Below, piece after piece: positions 8,886 to 17,535 of a DNA stretch of 64,000 nt. The notes beneath the pieces are model-generated. The model ran no database searches. It was not told the origin of the DNA and saw only the letters and a list, made by a program, of their open reading frames with translations. The stretch lies in IMG/VR virus record IMGVR_UViG_3300048597_000133, positions 1-64,000 of that record, one strand, 5' to 3'. This DNA comes from a virus. Numbering within the stretch: the stretch's first letter is position 1; each line of letters opens with the position of its first letter. Both the position numbers and the translations under genes were made by a program.

Positions 8886-11345
8886 TTATGCAAAGACGGC
8901 GTCCCAGTCAATAGCTTCAGTGTTAAATAACCCTTTAGCATAGTTAGAAACGTGAGCAGCAAAGAAATCAGTGCTGGCTTCGCCGCCGGTCATCAAATAA
9001 AACCAGCGTTCAATCTGCCGAGCTGCTTCTTTATCAACGTCAAAGATAGGCTCTAAACCTAGCTCTTCTAACTTTTGATTTGTACGCTGTTCGATGAACG
9101 ACTTAACGATGTGGGCGTTTAGCCCGGGCAACTCATGGTTATCAAAGACCATATCAATGAAGTTATATTCCAACTCCACTACAGTGCGCGCCGCATCGTA
9201 CAAGGTGTTGTTCAAGCGCTCATTGTTTAACGAGGGGAACTCTGAACGTAGTTGTCTAAATAGCCAGCACCCAGCATTACTGTGCATACAGTTGCCGGAT
9301 ATCATCACTGACTCTTTATACCTGGTGATCAAAGTCCCTTTATCCACAGTCGCGCAGTAGACATAACCTGAGTAGGTCTTAGTGTCTTTGGTGCCACACC
9401 TGGTATTCTTCCAAGCTTTGTTATCCCAAATCTTTAAACCATGACTATAACCACGAAGGGGATTAGGATAATATTCCGCTGCCCTACCAGATAAGACACA
9501 AAGAACTTGCACCATATCTGAAGCTTCTTTGTTGTTAGTGTAGAATACCTCACAAGTCCTATTAGCCGGTCTACCACGACGCCAGAATCGCAATTCCATA
9601 AGGAACTGGTCTATCCAACTTTGTGTGCAATGGGTCAACACTATCCATTTATAGCCAGCAGGCTTTAAATGACAGTCTTGTATTTTGGCTTGGAAATTGA
9701 CGCTATAAGGATTGTCCCTGACTACTGTGCAGATACCTTCTACTTCGTATAAAGCAGACACGAGCTTGTGCATCTCATCAATCTTGTGTTGTTCTCTCCT
9801 CTTAGAGAAAGTAACAGTGAGTGTATAAAGACCATCTTCATCAGGCATATCTACCCGACCACCAATGAACTCTGTGATTAAATAGAGTCGTTCAAGGGGT
9901 GTCATAGAAATCTTATTGCCTTGTAGCTTATACCCGGCAATAGGTATTTCATATTTGTTTTGTAAGTTAAGGTCGATAGCCTTAATTTTGTGGGTGCATT
10001 TTTTATTAAGATTGCGGACTACCATGTCATGGTCTTTGGTAACCCGACACTTGACAGCAGCTTTACGCTTTCCACCAAGCTCTACCATCACACCTGAGTA
10101 GCGCTTCTTAATGATTTGCTGTGGTCTTACATAGCTAATCTCTTGGGTTTCCATGTCGTATTGAGCCAAAAGACAATGCTGCGGCAGCGAATCAAACCGG
10201 ACCCAGCCTATATCAGTTAACACTTCGGTGTCTGGAGTATGACATTCATCACGCACGCTATAAGCAATCACCTCAGATACGCCTTTGAGCATGTTCTCTG
10301 ATGGTAGTTCCAAGTAGTTGCCTTTAAGACCGTACTTGTCTGTGATATCTTTGCCTCCAGCTCGGTCTAATTCTTTGATTAATCCCCGAGCAGAGAAGTA
10401 TAGTAGGACAGCAAAGTTTGCATAGAGGCTAACCCCTTCAGCAAAAGCAGAGTATACAGCTAGAGATACAGCTCTGTCTTCTAACGAGTCACTGCGGACA
10501 TTAATAAGATTTTCTATCTTGGCGGCTGCACTAGGTTCTCTTAAGAAGGCATCATGCTCTTCTAGGTTTAGTGTCTCATTCAGGTAGTTATAAGACTTGC
10601 TATGGATACTATTACCAGTGATAGTAATCTTACCGTTACGTCTGCACACTACAGTAGTATCTGGCATAGACACACAGTAGACGTATCCATTGTATTGCCG
10701 CTTAATGGGGCGCGGTAGGTGGCTAAACTCTATCAACTCATCTATTTGGATTGTAGTTAGTAGACTGCCAGTGTCAGTGCGCTCTAATAAATCCCCAGCT
10801 TTGATTTTATCTAAATCCCCGTTAGCTAAAATCACTAACATGTCATGGTTAGGTGTTACACATACATCAATGTGCTCACCTAAGAAATGGACCATGTCGC
10901 CCGTGTAACGACGCTTAATGACCTTCTCGGGCTCAGCATAACTAATAGTGCAGGTCTTCATATCCATCTGAGCTACCTTGTGTTCTTCTGTAATATCTGG
11001 GCAAGGTACCCAACCTTCAGTAGTCAATAGCTCAGTCTCAGCGTCGAAGCATTCCATACCTGCAAAGGTAAACGCCATCAGGCTAATTTCCGGCTTAGGA
11101 AACCACTGAGCCACCTTCTGTGCCCAGTAGTTACCGATATACAATTCCATCTGCGTAAAGCCGAGTAGCGTGCCGCTGATTATCTTTTTTTCCTCTTCGG
11201 TCAGCTTAGTCTCCCAATCATGCACAGAGCTTGTCATTACACACTGTGACCACAGCCAATGAGACTGTTGTTGCTTTACAAAGTACTCATGTGCCTCTGG
11301 GTATTCAAAAGGCTGATACGACTTTCTTGGTGTGATTAACGTCAT
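8886..11345 (-). CDS. nrdB: Ribonucleotide reductase small subunit with two inteins
   Basis: Beta subunit of class I RNR, which holds the diiron (or Mn/Fe) radical cofactor. The precursor is 819 residues; removing inteins at 99-245 and 368-685 leaves about 354, a normal NrdB size. Splicing rebuilds both metal motifs: E98-S-I-H248 and E367-C-M-H688. Y252, four residues after H248, matches the tyrosyl-radical position (HSKSY). E67, 31 residues before E98, fits the first ligand, which is Asp in E. coli. The gene starts the operon after a 215-base leader. Without protein splicing neither metal site exists. Confidence 0.93.
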   Translation of the reverse strand: MTLITPRKSYQPFEYPEAHEYFVKQQQSHWLWSQCVMTSSVHDWETKLTEEEKKIISGTLLGFTQMELYIGNYWAQKVAQWFPKPEISLMAFTFAGMECFDAETELLTTEGWVPCPDITEEHKVAQMDMKTCTISYAEPEKVIKRRYTGDMVHFLGEHIDVCVTPNHDMLVILANGDLDKIKAGDLLERTDTGSLLTTIQIDELIEFSHLPRPIKRQYNGYVYCVSMPDTTVVCRRNGKITITGNSIHSKSYNYLNETLNLEEHDAFLREPSAAAKIENLINVRSDSLEDRAVSLAVYSAFAEGVSLYANFAVLLYFSARGLIKELDRAGGKDITDKYGLKGNYLELPSENMLKGVSEVIAYSVRDECHTPDTEVLTDIGWVRFDSLPQHCLLAQYDMETQEISYVRPQQIIKKRYSGVMVELGGKRKAAVKCRVTKDHDMVVRNLNKKCTHKIKAIDLNLQNKYEIPIAGYKLQGNKISMTPLERLYLITEFIGGRVDMPDEDGLYTLTVTFSKRREQHKIDEMHKLVSALYEVEGICTVVRDNPYSVNFQAKIQDCHLKPAGYKWIVLTHCTQSWIDQFLMELRFWRRGRPANRTCEVFYTNNKEASDMVQVLCVLSGRAAEYYPNPLRGYSHGLKIWDNKAWKNTRCGTKDTKTYSGYVYCATVDKGTLITRYKESVMISGNCMHSNAGCWLFRQLRSEFPSLNNERLNNTLYDAARTVVELEYNFIDMVFDNHELPGLNAHIVKSFIEQRTNQKLEELGLEPIFDVDKEAARQIERWFYLMTGGEASTDFFAAHVSNYAKGLFNTEAIDWDAVFA
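9291..10244 (-). other. Large intein in NrdB second EXXH motif
   Basis: A 318-residue intein runs from C368 (CHTPDTEVLT) to N685 (VMISGN), with C686 as +1. Block B reads TKDHD (436-440). The middle holds a degenerate LAGLIDADG-like domain: LYLITEFIGGRVD stands where an active enzyme would have an acidic GDG-type motif, and FLMELRFWRRG may be the second. It therefore probably splices but no longer cuts DNA. Its N- and C-terminal parts clearly resemble the other NrdB intein (EISYVRP versus TISYAEP; YSGYVYC versus YNGYVYC). Confidence 0.9.
10611..11051 (-). other. Mini-intein in NrdB first EXXH motif
   Basis: A 147-residue intein runs from C99 (CFDAETELLT) to N245 (KITITGN), with Ser246 as +1. 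Block B is TPNHD (164-168). The penultimate residue is Gly. It sits directly after the ligand Glu98 and splits E-S-I-H. It lacks an endonuclease domain and is homologous to the larger intein in the second EXXH motif. Confidence 0.93.
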
Positions 11346-11560
11346 AATTTATCGGTGTTGGAATGGTCCCTGTTAGGGACGTGATTTTACCTTAGCCTTT
11401 TTGTAGACTCTCTTAAACATAAGAGAACCTTAAGAAATTATTAAGCTTTTTATTGTGTAATAAACTACAATATCACAACAAAACCAAGGCATAAGAATAA
11501 AACTCTCAAGCCTTGTTATGTATAGTGTATAGACCGCTCCACCGTATAAATAAAGCGCTA
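11346..11560 (-). promoter_or_regulatory. nrdB leader region with three inverted repeats
   Basis: A 215-base gap upstream of nrdB with no gene seen. It carries three short perfect inverted repeats: 11367-11381 (GTCCCT / AGGGAC), 11409-11426 (TCTCTTA / TAAGAGA) and 11449-11464 (TTTATT / AATAAA). The A+T-rich part near 11440-11480 is the likeliest promoter area for the nrd operon. I cannot fix a -10/-35 pair with confidence. Confidence 0.5.
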
Positions 11561-12295
11561 CTATTTGGTCTGGGAAAGTAGTTTATTTACTCCAGTATCC
11601 TTAAATCTAGCTAATATTAAAGCTTGTTTTTCAGGTAACTCTTGAAGTAGTATCTCTCTGACTATGTCTTTTACTTGTTGTAGCTCTTGCTGGGCGGTAT
11701 AACGAGCTTGGAAGCCTTCAACATTTTTAAGTAGTTGTCGGAGTTCAGCTATATACCGGACATGGTTCTCAGGGTCATTCTCTAGTTTAGCAAGCATTCT
11801 ATATATGAGGGTGCCCATCTCTTCCCAATGCCCTACAAAGTCCATAATGGACCTATTACGCTCCTTGACCTTTTCTAAAGGGGTCATCTGGTCATATAAG
11901 CGGCAGAACTTAGATATGGAACGCTCCGACAAAGAATAACGCTCTGCTATTTCCCTGTAACTCCGGCGCTCTATATTCCTCAGACGTATAATCTCCGACC
12001 CAATACCTAGGTTAGCTATAACGCCACGCACGGACGAGCTGTTCGTATCGGCCTCAGCATTCAGACTCTTTAGGATTTCCTCGCCATCTTCACTGTTGTT
12101 GAGCATGTTAAACAGCGATTCTGCCCTGGATTTGACTATGGACACCTCGGCTCTATACTCTAACCCTACGTGCTCATAGAGCTTATCTAAGTCTTTAACT
12201 ACCTTTTCGAACTGTTCGATAATAGCTAAAGCTCTTTGAGCTACAGCAACTGCTTGGTTATCTGGGGTAGCTGGGGCGCCGCTGGTTGTGTACAT
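11561..12295 (-). CDS. Helix-turn-helix protein
   Basis: A 244-residue, mostly helical protein. Residues about 103-136 (RRSYREIAERYSLSERSISK) form a convincing helix-turn-helix: conserved Y-R-E-I-A, a turn, then a recognition helix. Long flanking helices suggest dimerisation. This architecture occurs in phage regulators and in some small terminase subunits; with no large terminase nearby I favour a regulator. It starts an operon of replication and recombination genes reading away from nrdB. Confidence 0.65.
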   Translation of the reverse strand: MYTTSGAPATPDNQAVAVAQRALAIIEQFEKVVKDLDKLYEHVGLEYRAEVSIVKSRAESLFNMLNNSEDGEEILKSLNAEADTNSSSVRGVIANLGIGSEIIRLRNIERRSYREIAERYSLSERSISKFCRLYDQMTPLEKVKERNRSIMDFVGHWEEMGTLIYRMLAKLENDPENHVRYIAELRQLLKNVEGFQARYTAQQELQQVKDIVREILLQELPEKQALILARFKDTGVNKLLSQTK

Positions 12296-12309
12296 ATCAA
12301 ATAAAGGGT

Positions 12310-12567
12310 TTAGTAATCTTCGCTGAGATATTCAGTAATATCATCAATAACACAGCTTTGGTTATTAATGGCGTTAACTAGTCTACAACTGGTAGCAAAG
12401 TTATCCGCTGTAATCTCTAGAACTTTTTCTAGAATATGACATAAGACCACCACTTCAGGATTACTAGTGCTAAACCTCAGATACCCTAAGGTATTATCAC
12501 AATCCTCTATGGTTTGAGCTACTTCTTGGATATACTGCTCTGCAGCAGCCGATTCTTGGGAGTCCAT
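12310..12567 (-). CDS. Small acidic unknown protein
   Basis: 85 residues, strongly acidic, predicted helical, no recognised domain. It lies between the HTH gene (14 bases away) and the 12580 gene (12 bases), so it is part of the same transcript. Confidence 0.6.
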   Translation of the reverse strand: MDSQESAAAEQYIQEVAQTIEDCDNTLGYLRFSTSNPEVVVLCHILEKVLEITADNFATSCRLVNAINNQSCVIDDITEYLSEDY

Positions 12568-12579
12568 AATCAGGTCCTA

Positions 12580-13254
12580 TTACGTCTTCTTACTACCTAA
12601 CTTAGAATCCAAGAGCTCTTTCACACCAGACGGCGTTAAGTGCCCTGAAGTCAATAGCAGCAACACAGAGTCTACAGACTTTAACCAAGCCCGCTTGACT
12701 AAGTAAACATTACTGTCCAACTGTTCAGCTATAAATTCCGCCCGCTCACTCACAGGCCACCACAATAACCAAAACAACAACCAGTCTTTAGGGTTAACAC
12801 TACGGTATAACTCCACAGCCTCTTTAATCTGACTATGTTGGTAAACTACCCTAGTTACTGGGTGCTCCCAGTTATGACCCAGAACAAACCCTTCTCTTAG
12901 GTACCGCATGAAAGCATTCCGTAATTTACGGGTTGAATCACGAATACCTTTAGCCCGTAATGGCGTTATTTGTTTAGTAGAAGGTATCAGGTCCTCTAAC
13001 TGCCGAGCATTATTCCTAATGGCTCTGCCTAACTTAGCAGGGTAATATAGCCGGATATAACTAATTTTCTTGTCTTCTTTGTTAATGCTGGCTTTTAACT
13101 TACCAAGTTGACCTAAGTCGGCCTCACCATTAGCTAATAGCTCGCTGAGTATACAGTCTGCTAGGGCATCTGCTATGACTTGACTGTCGTCTTTATTAAG
13201 TCCTAGCCGGCTTTGTAAATGGTAAGTCAGCTTGTCTATAATTTGCTGGGTCAT
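12580..13254 (-). CDS. Unknown protein, possible HU-like N-terminus
   Basis: 224 residues. The N-terminal 60 residues (DALADCILSELLANGEADL then GQLGKLKAS) recall the helix-plus-beta layout of HU/IHF-type DNA-binding domains, but the match is weak. The C-terminal part is helical with a tryptophan-rich segment (WLLFWLLWWPVSERAEF). Its start overlaps the RecB-like nuclease stop by four bases (ATGA), so the two are translated together. DNA binding is inference. Confidence 0.55.
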   Translation of the reverse strand: MTQQIIDKLTYHLQSRLGLNKDDSQVIADALADCILSELLANGEADLGQLGKLKASINKEDKKISYIRLYYPAKLGRAIRNNARQLEDLIPSTKQITPLRAKGIRDSTRKLRNAFMRYLREGFVLGHNWEHPVTRVVYQHSQIKEAVELYRSVNPKDWLLFWLLWWPVSERAEFIAEQLDSNVYLVKRAWLKSVDSVLLLLTSGHLTPSGVKELLDSKLGSKKT

Positions 13255-14372
13255 TCTAACTTCAGCATATGTTTAACTTCATCTTTGACATAATCCACAT
13301 ATCTAGGATGACATAGTTGTAAGTAAGGGCAGACTGACGTGACTTGTTTGCTTTTCCAGTCTCTTTTAATACAGGGTGTGCCGTACTCTGTGGGCATCTT
13401 AGTAGGCCAGCAGTTATTCTCATGGGCTAAATTAATAGCCTTCTGGATATCTTGGAAATGTGTAAAGGTGTCATATACGACCTTTAAGTCCACAGCGGCT
13501 ACCACTACCTCACCACTAGGTAAATGATTGATTGCTATGTAGTCAGGCGGCTTTCCTGTATCTTCGGTCCATAAGTAGGCGTACATATTTAGTTGACTGT
13601 GAAAAGCAACATCTAGACCAGAGGGTGTATCTTTACCAGTCTTATGGTCACTAATTACAGTGTGCCCATCTTTTGTTTTGTAACTGAAGTCTACGAACCA
13701 GGCCCATTCTTTATCAGTGTCCCAGGATATTTTCTTTTCTGATGTATATTCAATCCCTGTAATTTCTTCTACCCAGTCAGGGATATAGAAATTATAAAAG
13801 CAGGCTGCAGCTAAGCCGGCGGTATTACAAAGACTGATACGACGGAATTCTGGGTTAATCAAAGAGGCTAAATTGTCCAAAGCCATCTTAATCTCGTATA
13901 GCCCATGCCGTTCTATTTCGGCGCTCATTCTCTTAGGTGGGAACTTAGCCGGGTCTTTGGGCACTGACCCGTCAGCATTACGAATAGCATCTGTACCTTT
14001 ATAAACACTGCTGGCTCTATGAAGTAAATACCCGTAGACTTTAGCGTACTTAGTGAGGCTATCTACGTCTATGAACTGCAAGCCATCTAAGTCTTTAGTG
14101 TTCATATGGATAGACTCTGTGCTGAACCCACAGCTTTCTACTAACCACTCAGGGATTAACATCTCTAAGATGTCATCTTTAGCACCGCCAGTTTTAAGGA
14201 ATTCCTCAACACAGTTATGAGCTAAAGTCCCTTTCAAGAAGTAGTCTTCTAACGGTACGTAAAGCCCTTCAGGTTTATTGACATAGCGGTGGTAGAACTT
14301 AGCCGGGCACTCGGTAAAGGTAGAAAGTCTGCTGTAAGAAACTGTATTAGATAACTGTTTTGAGGAACTCAT
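13251..14372 (-). CDS. RecB/Cas4-family PD-(D/E)XK nuclease
   Basis: Likely a DNA exonuclease or recombination nuclease. The N-terminus has the family's SYSRLSTFTECPAKF box (12-26) and KGTLAHNCVEEF (48-59). The catalytic core shows D228 (WFVDFSYKT), the D242-H-K-T box (ISDHKTGK) and QLNMYAYL (260-267). One N-terminal cysteine (C22) and three C-terminal ones (C334, C348, C354) match the pattern of Cas4/AddB-type iron-sulfur clusters. It overlaps the RuvC-like gene by 26 bases, suggesting a recombination and genome-processing pair. Confidence 0.88.
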   Translation of the reverse strand: MSSSKQLSNTVSYSRLSTFTECPAKFYHRYVNKPEGLYVPLEDYFLKGTLAHNCVEEFLKTGGAKDDILEMLIPEWLVESCGFSTESIHMNTKDLDGLQFIDVDSLTKYAKVYGYLLHRASSVYKGTDAIRNADGSVPKDPAKFPPKRMSAEIERHGLYEIKMALDNLASLINPEFRRISLCNTAGLAAACFYNFYIPDWVEEITGIEYTSEKKISWDTDKEWAWFVDFSYKTKDGHTVISDHKTGKDTPSGLDVAFHSQLNMYAYLWTEDTGKPPDYIAINHLPSGEVVVAAVDLKVVYDTFTHFQDIQKAINLAHENNCWPTKMPTEYGTPCIKRDWKSKQVTSVCPYLQLCHPRYVDYVKDEVKHMLKLE

Positions 14373-14964
14373 TTGGTTGAGATATTCTTTTGAATTTTAG
14401 CTTAGGGTTTTCAATCCATTTTAACGTTATTAGGTCAGCTCTAACCAAACCACCGAATAGCACTCCCAAAGCATCGTACTCATGCTCCGTACCTCCTTTA
14501 AGGCGATTATTAAAATACTCCTTAGCGTATTCTTTAGTGCCTTTTAGATTTAAATGCTGTGACCATTCTTTAGCTCCGATGACTTCATAAGGGATTGATT
14601 GTTTATACAAAGCCATATGAACAGTCATCTCTGCTCGGAGTAAAGTACCGTAAGCAGACCTCCTACCCGGGTAAACTTGTTCAGTGAACACTGTAGTGGG
14701 TTTACCCTTGGCACAAGACGTTACAAAGGTCTCTAGTTGTATTAGTCGTTTGACTAACTGAGTAGAGCTAGAGCCGGATAGGAGGGTGGTGGTGTAGACG
14801 GTTAAATTTGGTATATCTAGCCAAGCCACCCCAGTATAACTAGAGCTTTGGTCTAACCCTAAGTAATAATTGCCTAGCGGCCTAGGTTTAGATTGGCGAG
14901 TGCTAGGTTTAGTGGACTTGGTGGATTTGCGCCGGGTTTTGGTTGGCGGTTTTGACAAAGTCAT
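14347..14964 (-). CDS. RuvC-like Holliday junction resolvase
   Basis: RNase-H-fold endonuclease that resolves branched DNA during replication and packaging. Acidic residues in RuvC order are D38 (YLGLDQSS), E95 (VFTEQVYPG) and D164 (EHEYDALG). The 30-residue N-terminal tail is very basic and probably disordered. Phages commonly carry a RuvC-like enzyme to clear junctions before packaging. Confidence 0.85.
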   Translation of the reverse strand: MTLSKPPTKTRRKSTKSTKPSTRQSKPRPLGNYYLGLDQSSSYTGVAWLDIPNLTVYTTTLLSGSSSTQLVKRLIQLETFVTSCAKGKPTTVFTEQVYPGRRSAYGTLLRAEMTVHMALYKQSIPYEVIGAKEWSQHLNLKGTKEYAKEYFNNRLKGGTEHEYDALGVLFGGLVRADLITLKWIENPKLKFKRISQPNEFLKTVI

Positions 14965-15331
14965 TTAAAGCTGAAGTTCGATGTTCACTATAGTTTAGTA
15001 TTTCCTGCCAACAATTTATGTCATTGTTGTCTAACATCCGGCTAATACCCAAAACCCAGCGCCGAATTAAATCTAAAGACTCAACGTAACTCTTAGTGTT
15101 ACCTATACTTGGGTTTAGCTCTAACCATTCTTCATTGAGTCCAATCCAGAAACTAACCCACCATGGATTATAGTAGACATCCTCTGCACTGGTTACTGAC
15201 AATCTGATTAAGTCTCTGATTAGCCTGACTTCTATAGCTACTAACATCTCAGAATCAATAACAGAGTCTTCGCTGACTGACTCTGGTAGCCGTTGTTCTA
15301 AATATTCTAATTGGGTTTTGGCGGGTTCCAT
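14909..15331 (-). CDS. Unknown protein upstream of ruvC-like gene
   Basis: 140 residues with no recognised motif, acidic at the start and largely helical (DLIRLSVTSAEDVYYNPWW). It overlaps the resolvase start by 56 bases and the 15307 gene end by 25, an unusually deep overlap in which both frames look coding. Confidence 0.6.
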   Translation of the reverse strand: MEPAKTQLEYLEQRLPESVSEDSVIDSEMLVAIEVRLIRDLIRLSVTSAEDVYYNPWWVSFWIGLNEEWLELNPSIGNTKSYVESLDLIRRWVLGISRMLDNNDINCWQEILNYSEHRTSALNDFVKTANQNPAQIHQVH

Positions 15332-16209
15332 AAAGTTGGTGATAATTTGTGTTGATATTGTGTAGGGCTGCCATAGACGCTCATATGGGCTATATCACTT
15401 TGTTGCTTTAACCATGACTGAAACTCTTTAGGGTGTTTAGCTAATCCGAGTAACTCTACGGATGGTTTAGTAGTCTCATCCCAATAAGGCAGCTGTCTAA
15501 ATGTATGATTCCACCACTCTGGCGCCTTAGGAAGACTGCCGTCAAAGTAGTTAGTGATAGACCTTAAAGGCGCATCTAAAGTGGAAGACTCTAGGTCTAG
15601 GACCCGTAAACTAGGCAGTAAATCGTAGACGTTCTCTAAGATAAATAAATCTTCGTTATAAACCCCGTGTTGCCATAAGATACGACTAGCTCCCACATCT
15701 AGAACACCCCTGTTTTTTAGAAGGTCTAGTTGTGGGTATACTTTGCCATAGTGACTATCAATCATCCAATGACGTCGAATGGCTGTTGCGGCGGCTAATA
15801 CAGCACACTGAGAGCAATAATGTGAGGCTTTGCTAGACCGTAGATATTTATCGTTGAGATTCACATAAGGTATTGTGCATATCTTAGCTACAGTGTTAGC
15901 TGTGTCTAATTTATGTTTGGCTATGAATTTATGCGCCAGTAACCTTAATCGTCTTTGGATTAACTTCTGAGAGCCCTTAAAGTTAGCATTAAGTTCTTTA
16001 GGTGTGATAATGTCTAGCATCACATCAGGTGCCTTATGCTCTACTAAGGACTCTACATCTTTATCTTTGTAGCAAGACTGGTAGTGAGTGCAGCATTTCT
16101 TAAGGTCTGGGTCTAATCTTTTTGGTAACTGCATCCCTACTGCACACCATAAAGGGGCGGCAAAGTAGTTATTGGGCCAGTGAACGTGACAGTAGATGTA
16201 GTTCAACAT
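15307..16209 (-). CDS. Cysteine-rich protein next to primase
   Basis: 300 residues, no family recognised. Two cysteine clusters, CCTHYQSC near residue 40 and CSQC near residue 135, suggest one bound zinc or iron-sulfur centre. The gene begins inside the last codons of the primase gene (7-base overlap), which points to a replication accessory role. That is context only. Confidence 0.6.
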   Translation of the reverse strand: MLNYIYCHVHWPNNYFAAPLWCAVGMQLPKRLDPDLKKCCTHYQSCYKDKDVESLVEHKAPDVMLDIITPKELNANFKGSQKLIQRRLRLLAHKFIAKHKLDTANTVAKICTIPYVNLNDKYLRSSKASHYCSQCAVLAAATAIRRHWMIDSHYGKVYPQLDLLKNRGVLDVGASRILWQHGVYNEDLFILENVYDLLPSLRVLDLESSTLDAPLRSITNYFDGSLPKAPEWWNHTFRQLPYWDETTKPSVELLGLAKHPKEFQSWLKQQSDIAHMSVYGSPTQYQHKLSPTLWNPPKPN

Positions 16210-17402
16210 AGCGGTAAGTCTGCTATGTATCTAGCCCAGTCACCTCTATATTGTTCACTTTGTTCCACGTATTGTTTTAGCAGCGCCACAGCCGAAGCAT
16301 CATAATTATCACCCCTTAGTAATTTCCATAGGTCTCCATGTTGTTTTGGCGTAGACCCGCCGGGTGATTGTAAAACTAACTCTACTGCCATAGTAGTTAA
16401 GGTCATAGCGTTATTAGCTAAGTAACGCTTAAACTCCACCAAATCCCAATCAATGGCCTTCATAAAGTCGTTGATGTCCTTTACACCGGACCAATTAGGC
16501 ACCATACAGCAGAATAGTTTAGTGTTTGGTAAGGCGCCGGCTAATTCCACTAAGTTAGGCAACATTTTAGACCAGCTTTTATACTGACCTGCATAATCAG
16601 ACCCCAAAGGGTATTTGTCCCTATCAAGGACTATGACTATATGACTCAGGTTTCTTAGCGCCCAAGCATGGTGGACTAGTGGGATATTCACTCCAAAGCA
16701 GGAAACTACGGGCTCCCCTAATGCTTTAAGACTAATACCATCAGTCACGCCCTCACATAAAATGACGTAGTCTTGTTCTTGGTATTTAACTTGGTCTAGA
16801 CCCCAAAGGTAATTATTGATAGCAGGTGTACCTTTAGAGTGCATCCAGCGAGGCTCTATCTCTGCTTTAGCTCGACCCGTTAAATGTACAACATGCCCAG
16901 TTAAGTCTTTGATAGCTGCTATATAACGGTTGTTGAAGCACCGGTATAAGTCGTGGTCTTGTAGTTGATTTGGGTGCCAGTAAGTGAAGTAATCAGTCAA
17001 ACTATGTTTGATGACCAGGTCTTCAGGAATACCTCGGCCATTCACTAGCCACTCTTGTACTTGACCTACATTATGTTTAGCTAATACCGTATCCCAGAGG
17101 ACGTCAAGCGCAGTAGGAGAAGAGGTAGTGTTAGTAGATTGGATATTAAAGGTGTCTGCAAGCCAGGATAAGGCTGATTTAAAGTTGTCAGCCCGTCCAC
17201 TTTTGATGACTAAATCAAATACAGAGCCTTGGCTATCACAGCGGTAACAACGAAAGTATTGGTCTCTGGTTACCTTAAAGCCGGTGGAAGAGCCACACCA
17301 AGGACAGGGGTCTCTCCTACCGGCATTTGTAATGTGAATTCCTAAATGTTCTGCTGCCCTTGATAAACTAACTTGTTCCTTTATCGTCTGGCTGAGATTC
17401 AT
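16203..17402 (-). CDS. DnaG-like primase (zinc finger plus TOPRIM)
   Basis: Makes RNA primers for DNA replication. An N-terminal CHC2-like zinc finger uses C33, C36, C52 and C55 (PCPWCG, FRCYRCDSQGS). The TOPRIM domain has the E217-G218 box (VILCEGVTDG) and a D260-x-D262 pair (VIVLDRDK). The 399-residue length matches primase without a fused DnaB helicase domain; no separate DnaB-type helicase was found in the window. A 55-residue gene starts upstream and overlaps its start. Confidence 0.9.
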   Translation of the reverse strand: MNLSQTIKEQVSLSRAAEHLGIHITNAGRRDPCPWCGSSTGFKVTRDQYFRCYRCDSQGSVFDLVIKSGRADNFKSALSWLADTFNIQSTNTTSSPTALDVLWDTVLAKHNVGQVQEWLVNGRGIPEDLVIKHSLTDYFTYWHPNQLQDHDLYRCFNNRYIAAIKDLTGHVVHLTGRAKAEIEPRWMHSKGTPAINNYLWGLDQVKYQEQDYVILCEGVTDGISLKALGEPVVSCFGVNIPLVHHAWALRNLSHIVIVLDRDKYPLGSDYAGQYKSWSKMLPNLVELAGALPNTKLFCCMVPNWSGVKDINDFMKAIDWDLVEFKRYLANNAMTLTTMAVELVLQSPGGSTPKQHGDLWKLLRGDNYDASAVALLKQYVEQSEQYRGDWARYIADLPLC

Positions 17403-17535
17403 TAGAGTTAATGGTTGGTAATGGTGCTTGTTTTATTTGTTCCAGCGAAGCGTCAGAAGATAACCCAAGTTGTTTAGCTAAGCAAGGTATAACCCAATAT
17501 TCGTAGCTTTCTTTTAGCCTAGACCTAAGCGACAT
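17368..17535 (-). CDS. 55-residue small protein between 17525 gene and primase
   Basis: Start ATG at 17535, stop TAG at 17368-17370. It overlaps the upstream gene by 11 bases and the primase start by 35, in a third frame, filling what would otherwise be a 122-base gap in a tightly packed operon. The sequence begins MSLRSRLKESYEYW and ends in an acidic tail. AAGAG lies about 8-12 bases before the start. Function unknown. Confidence 0.6.
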   Translation of the reverse strand: MSLRSRLKESYEYWVIPCLAKQLGLSSDASLEQIKQAPLPTINSNESQPDDKGTS

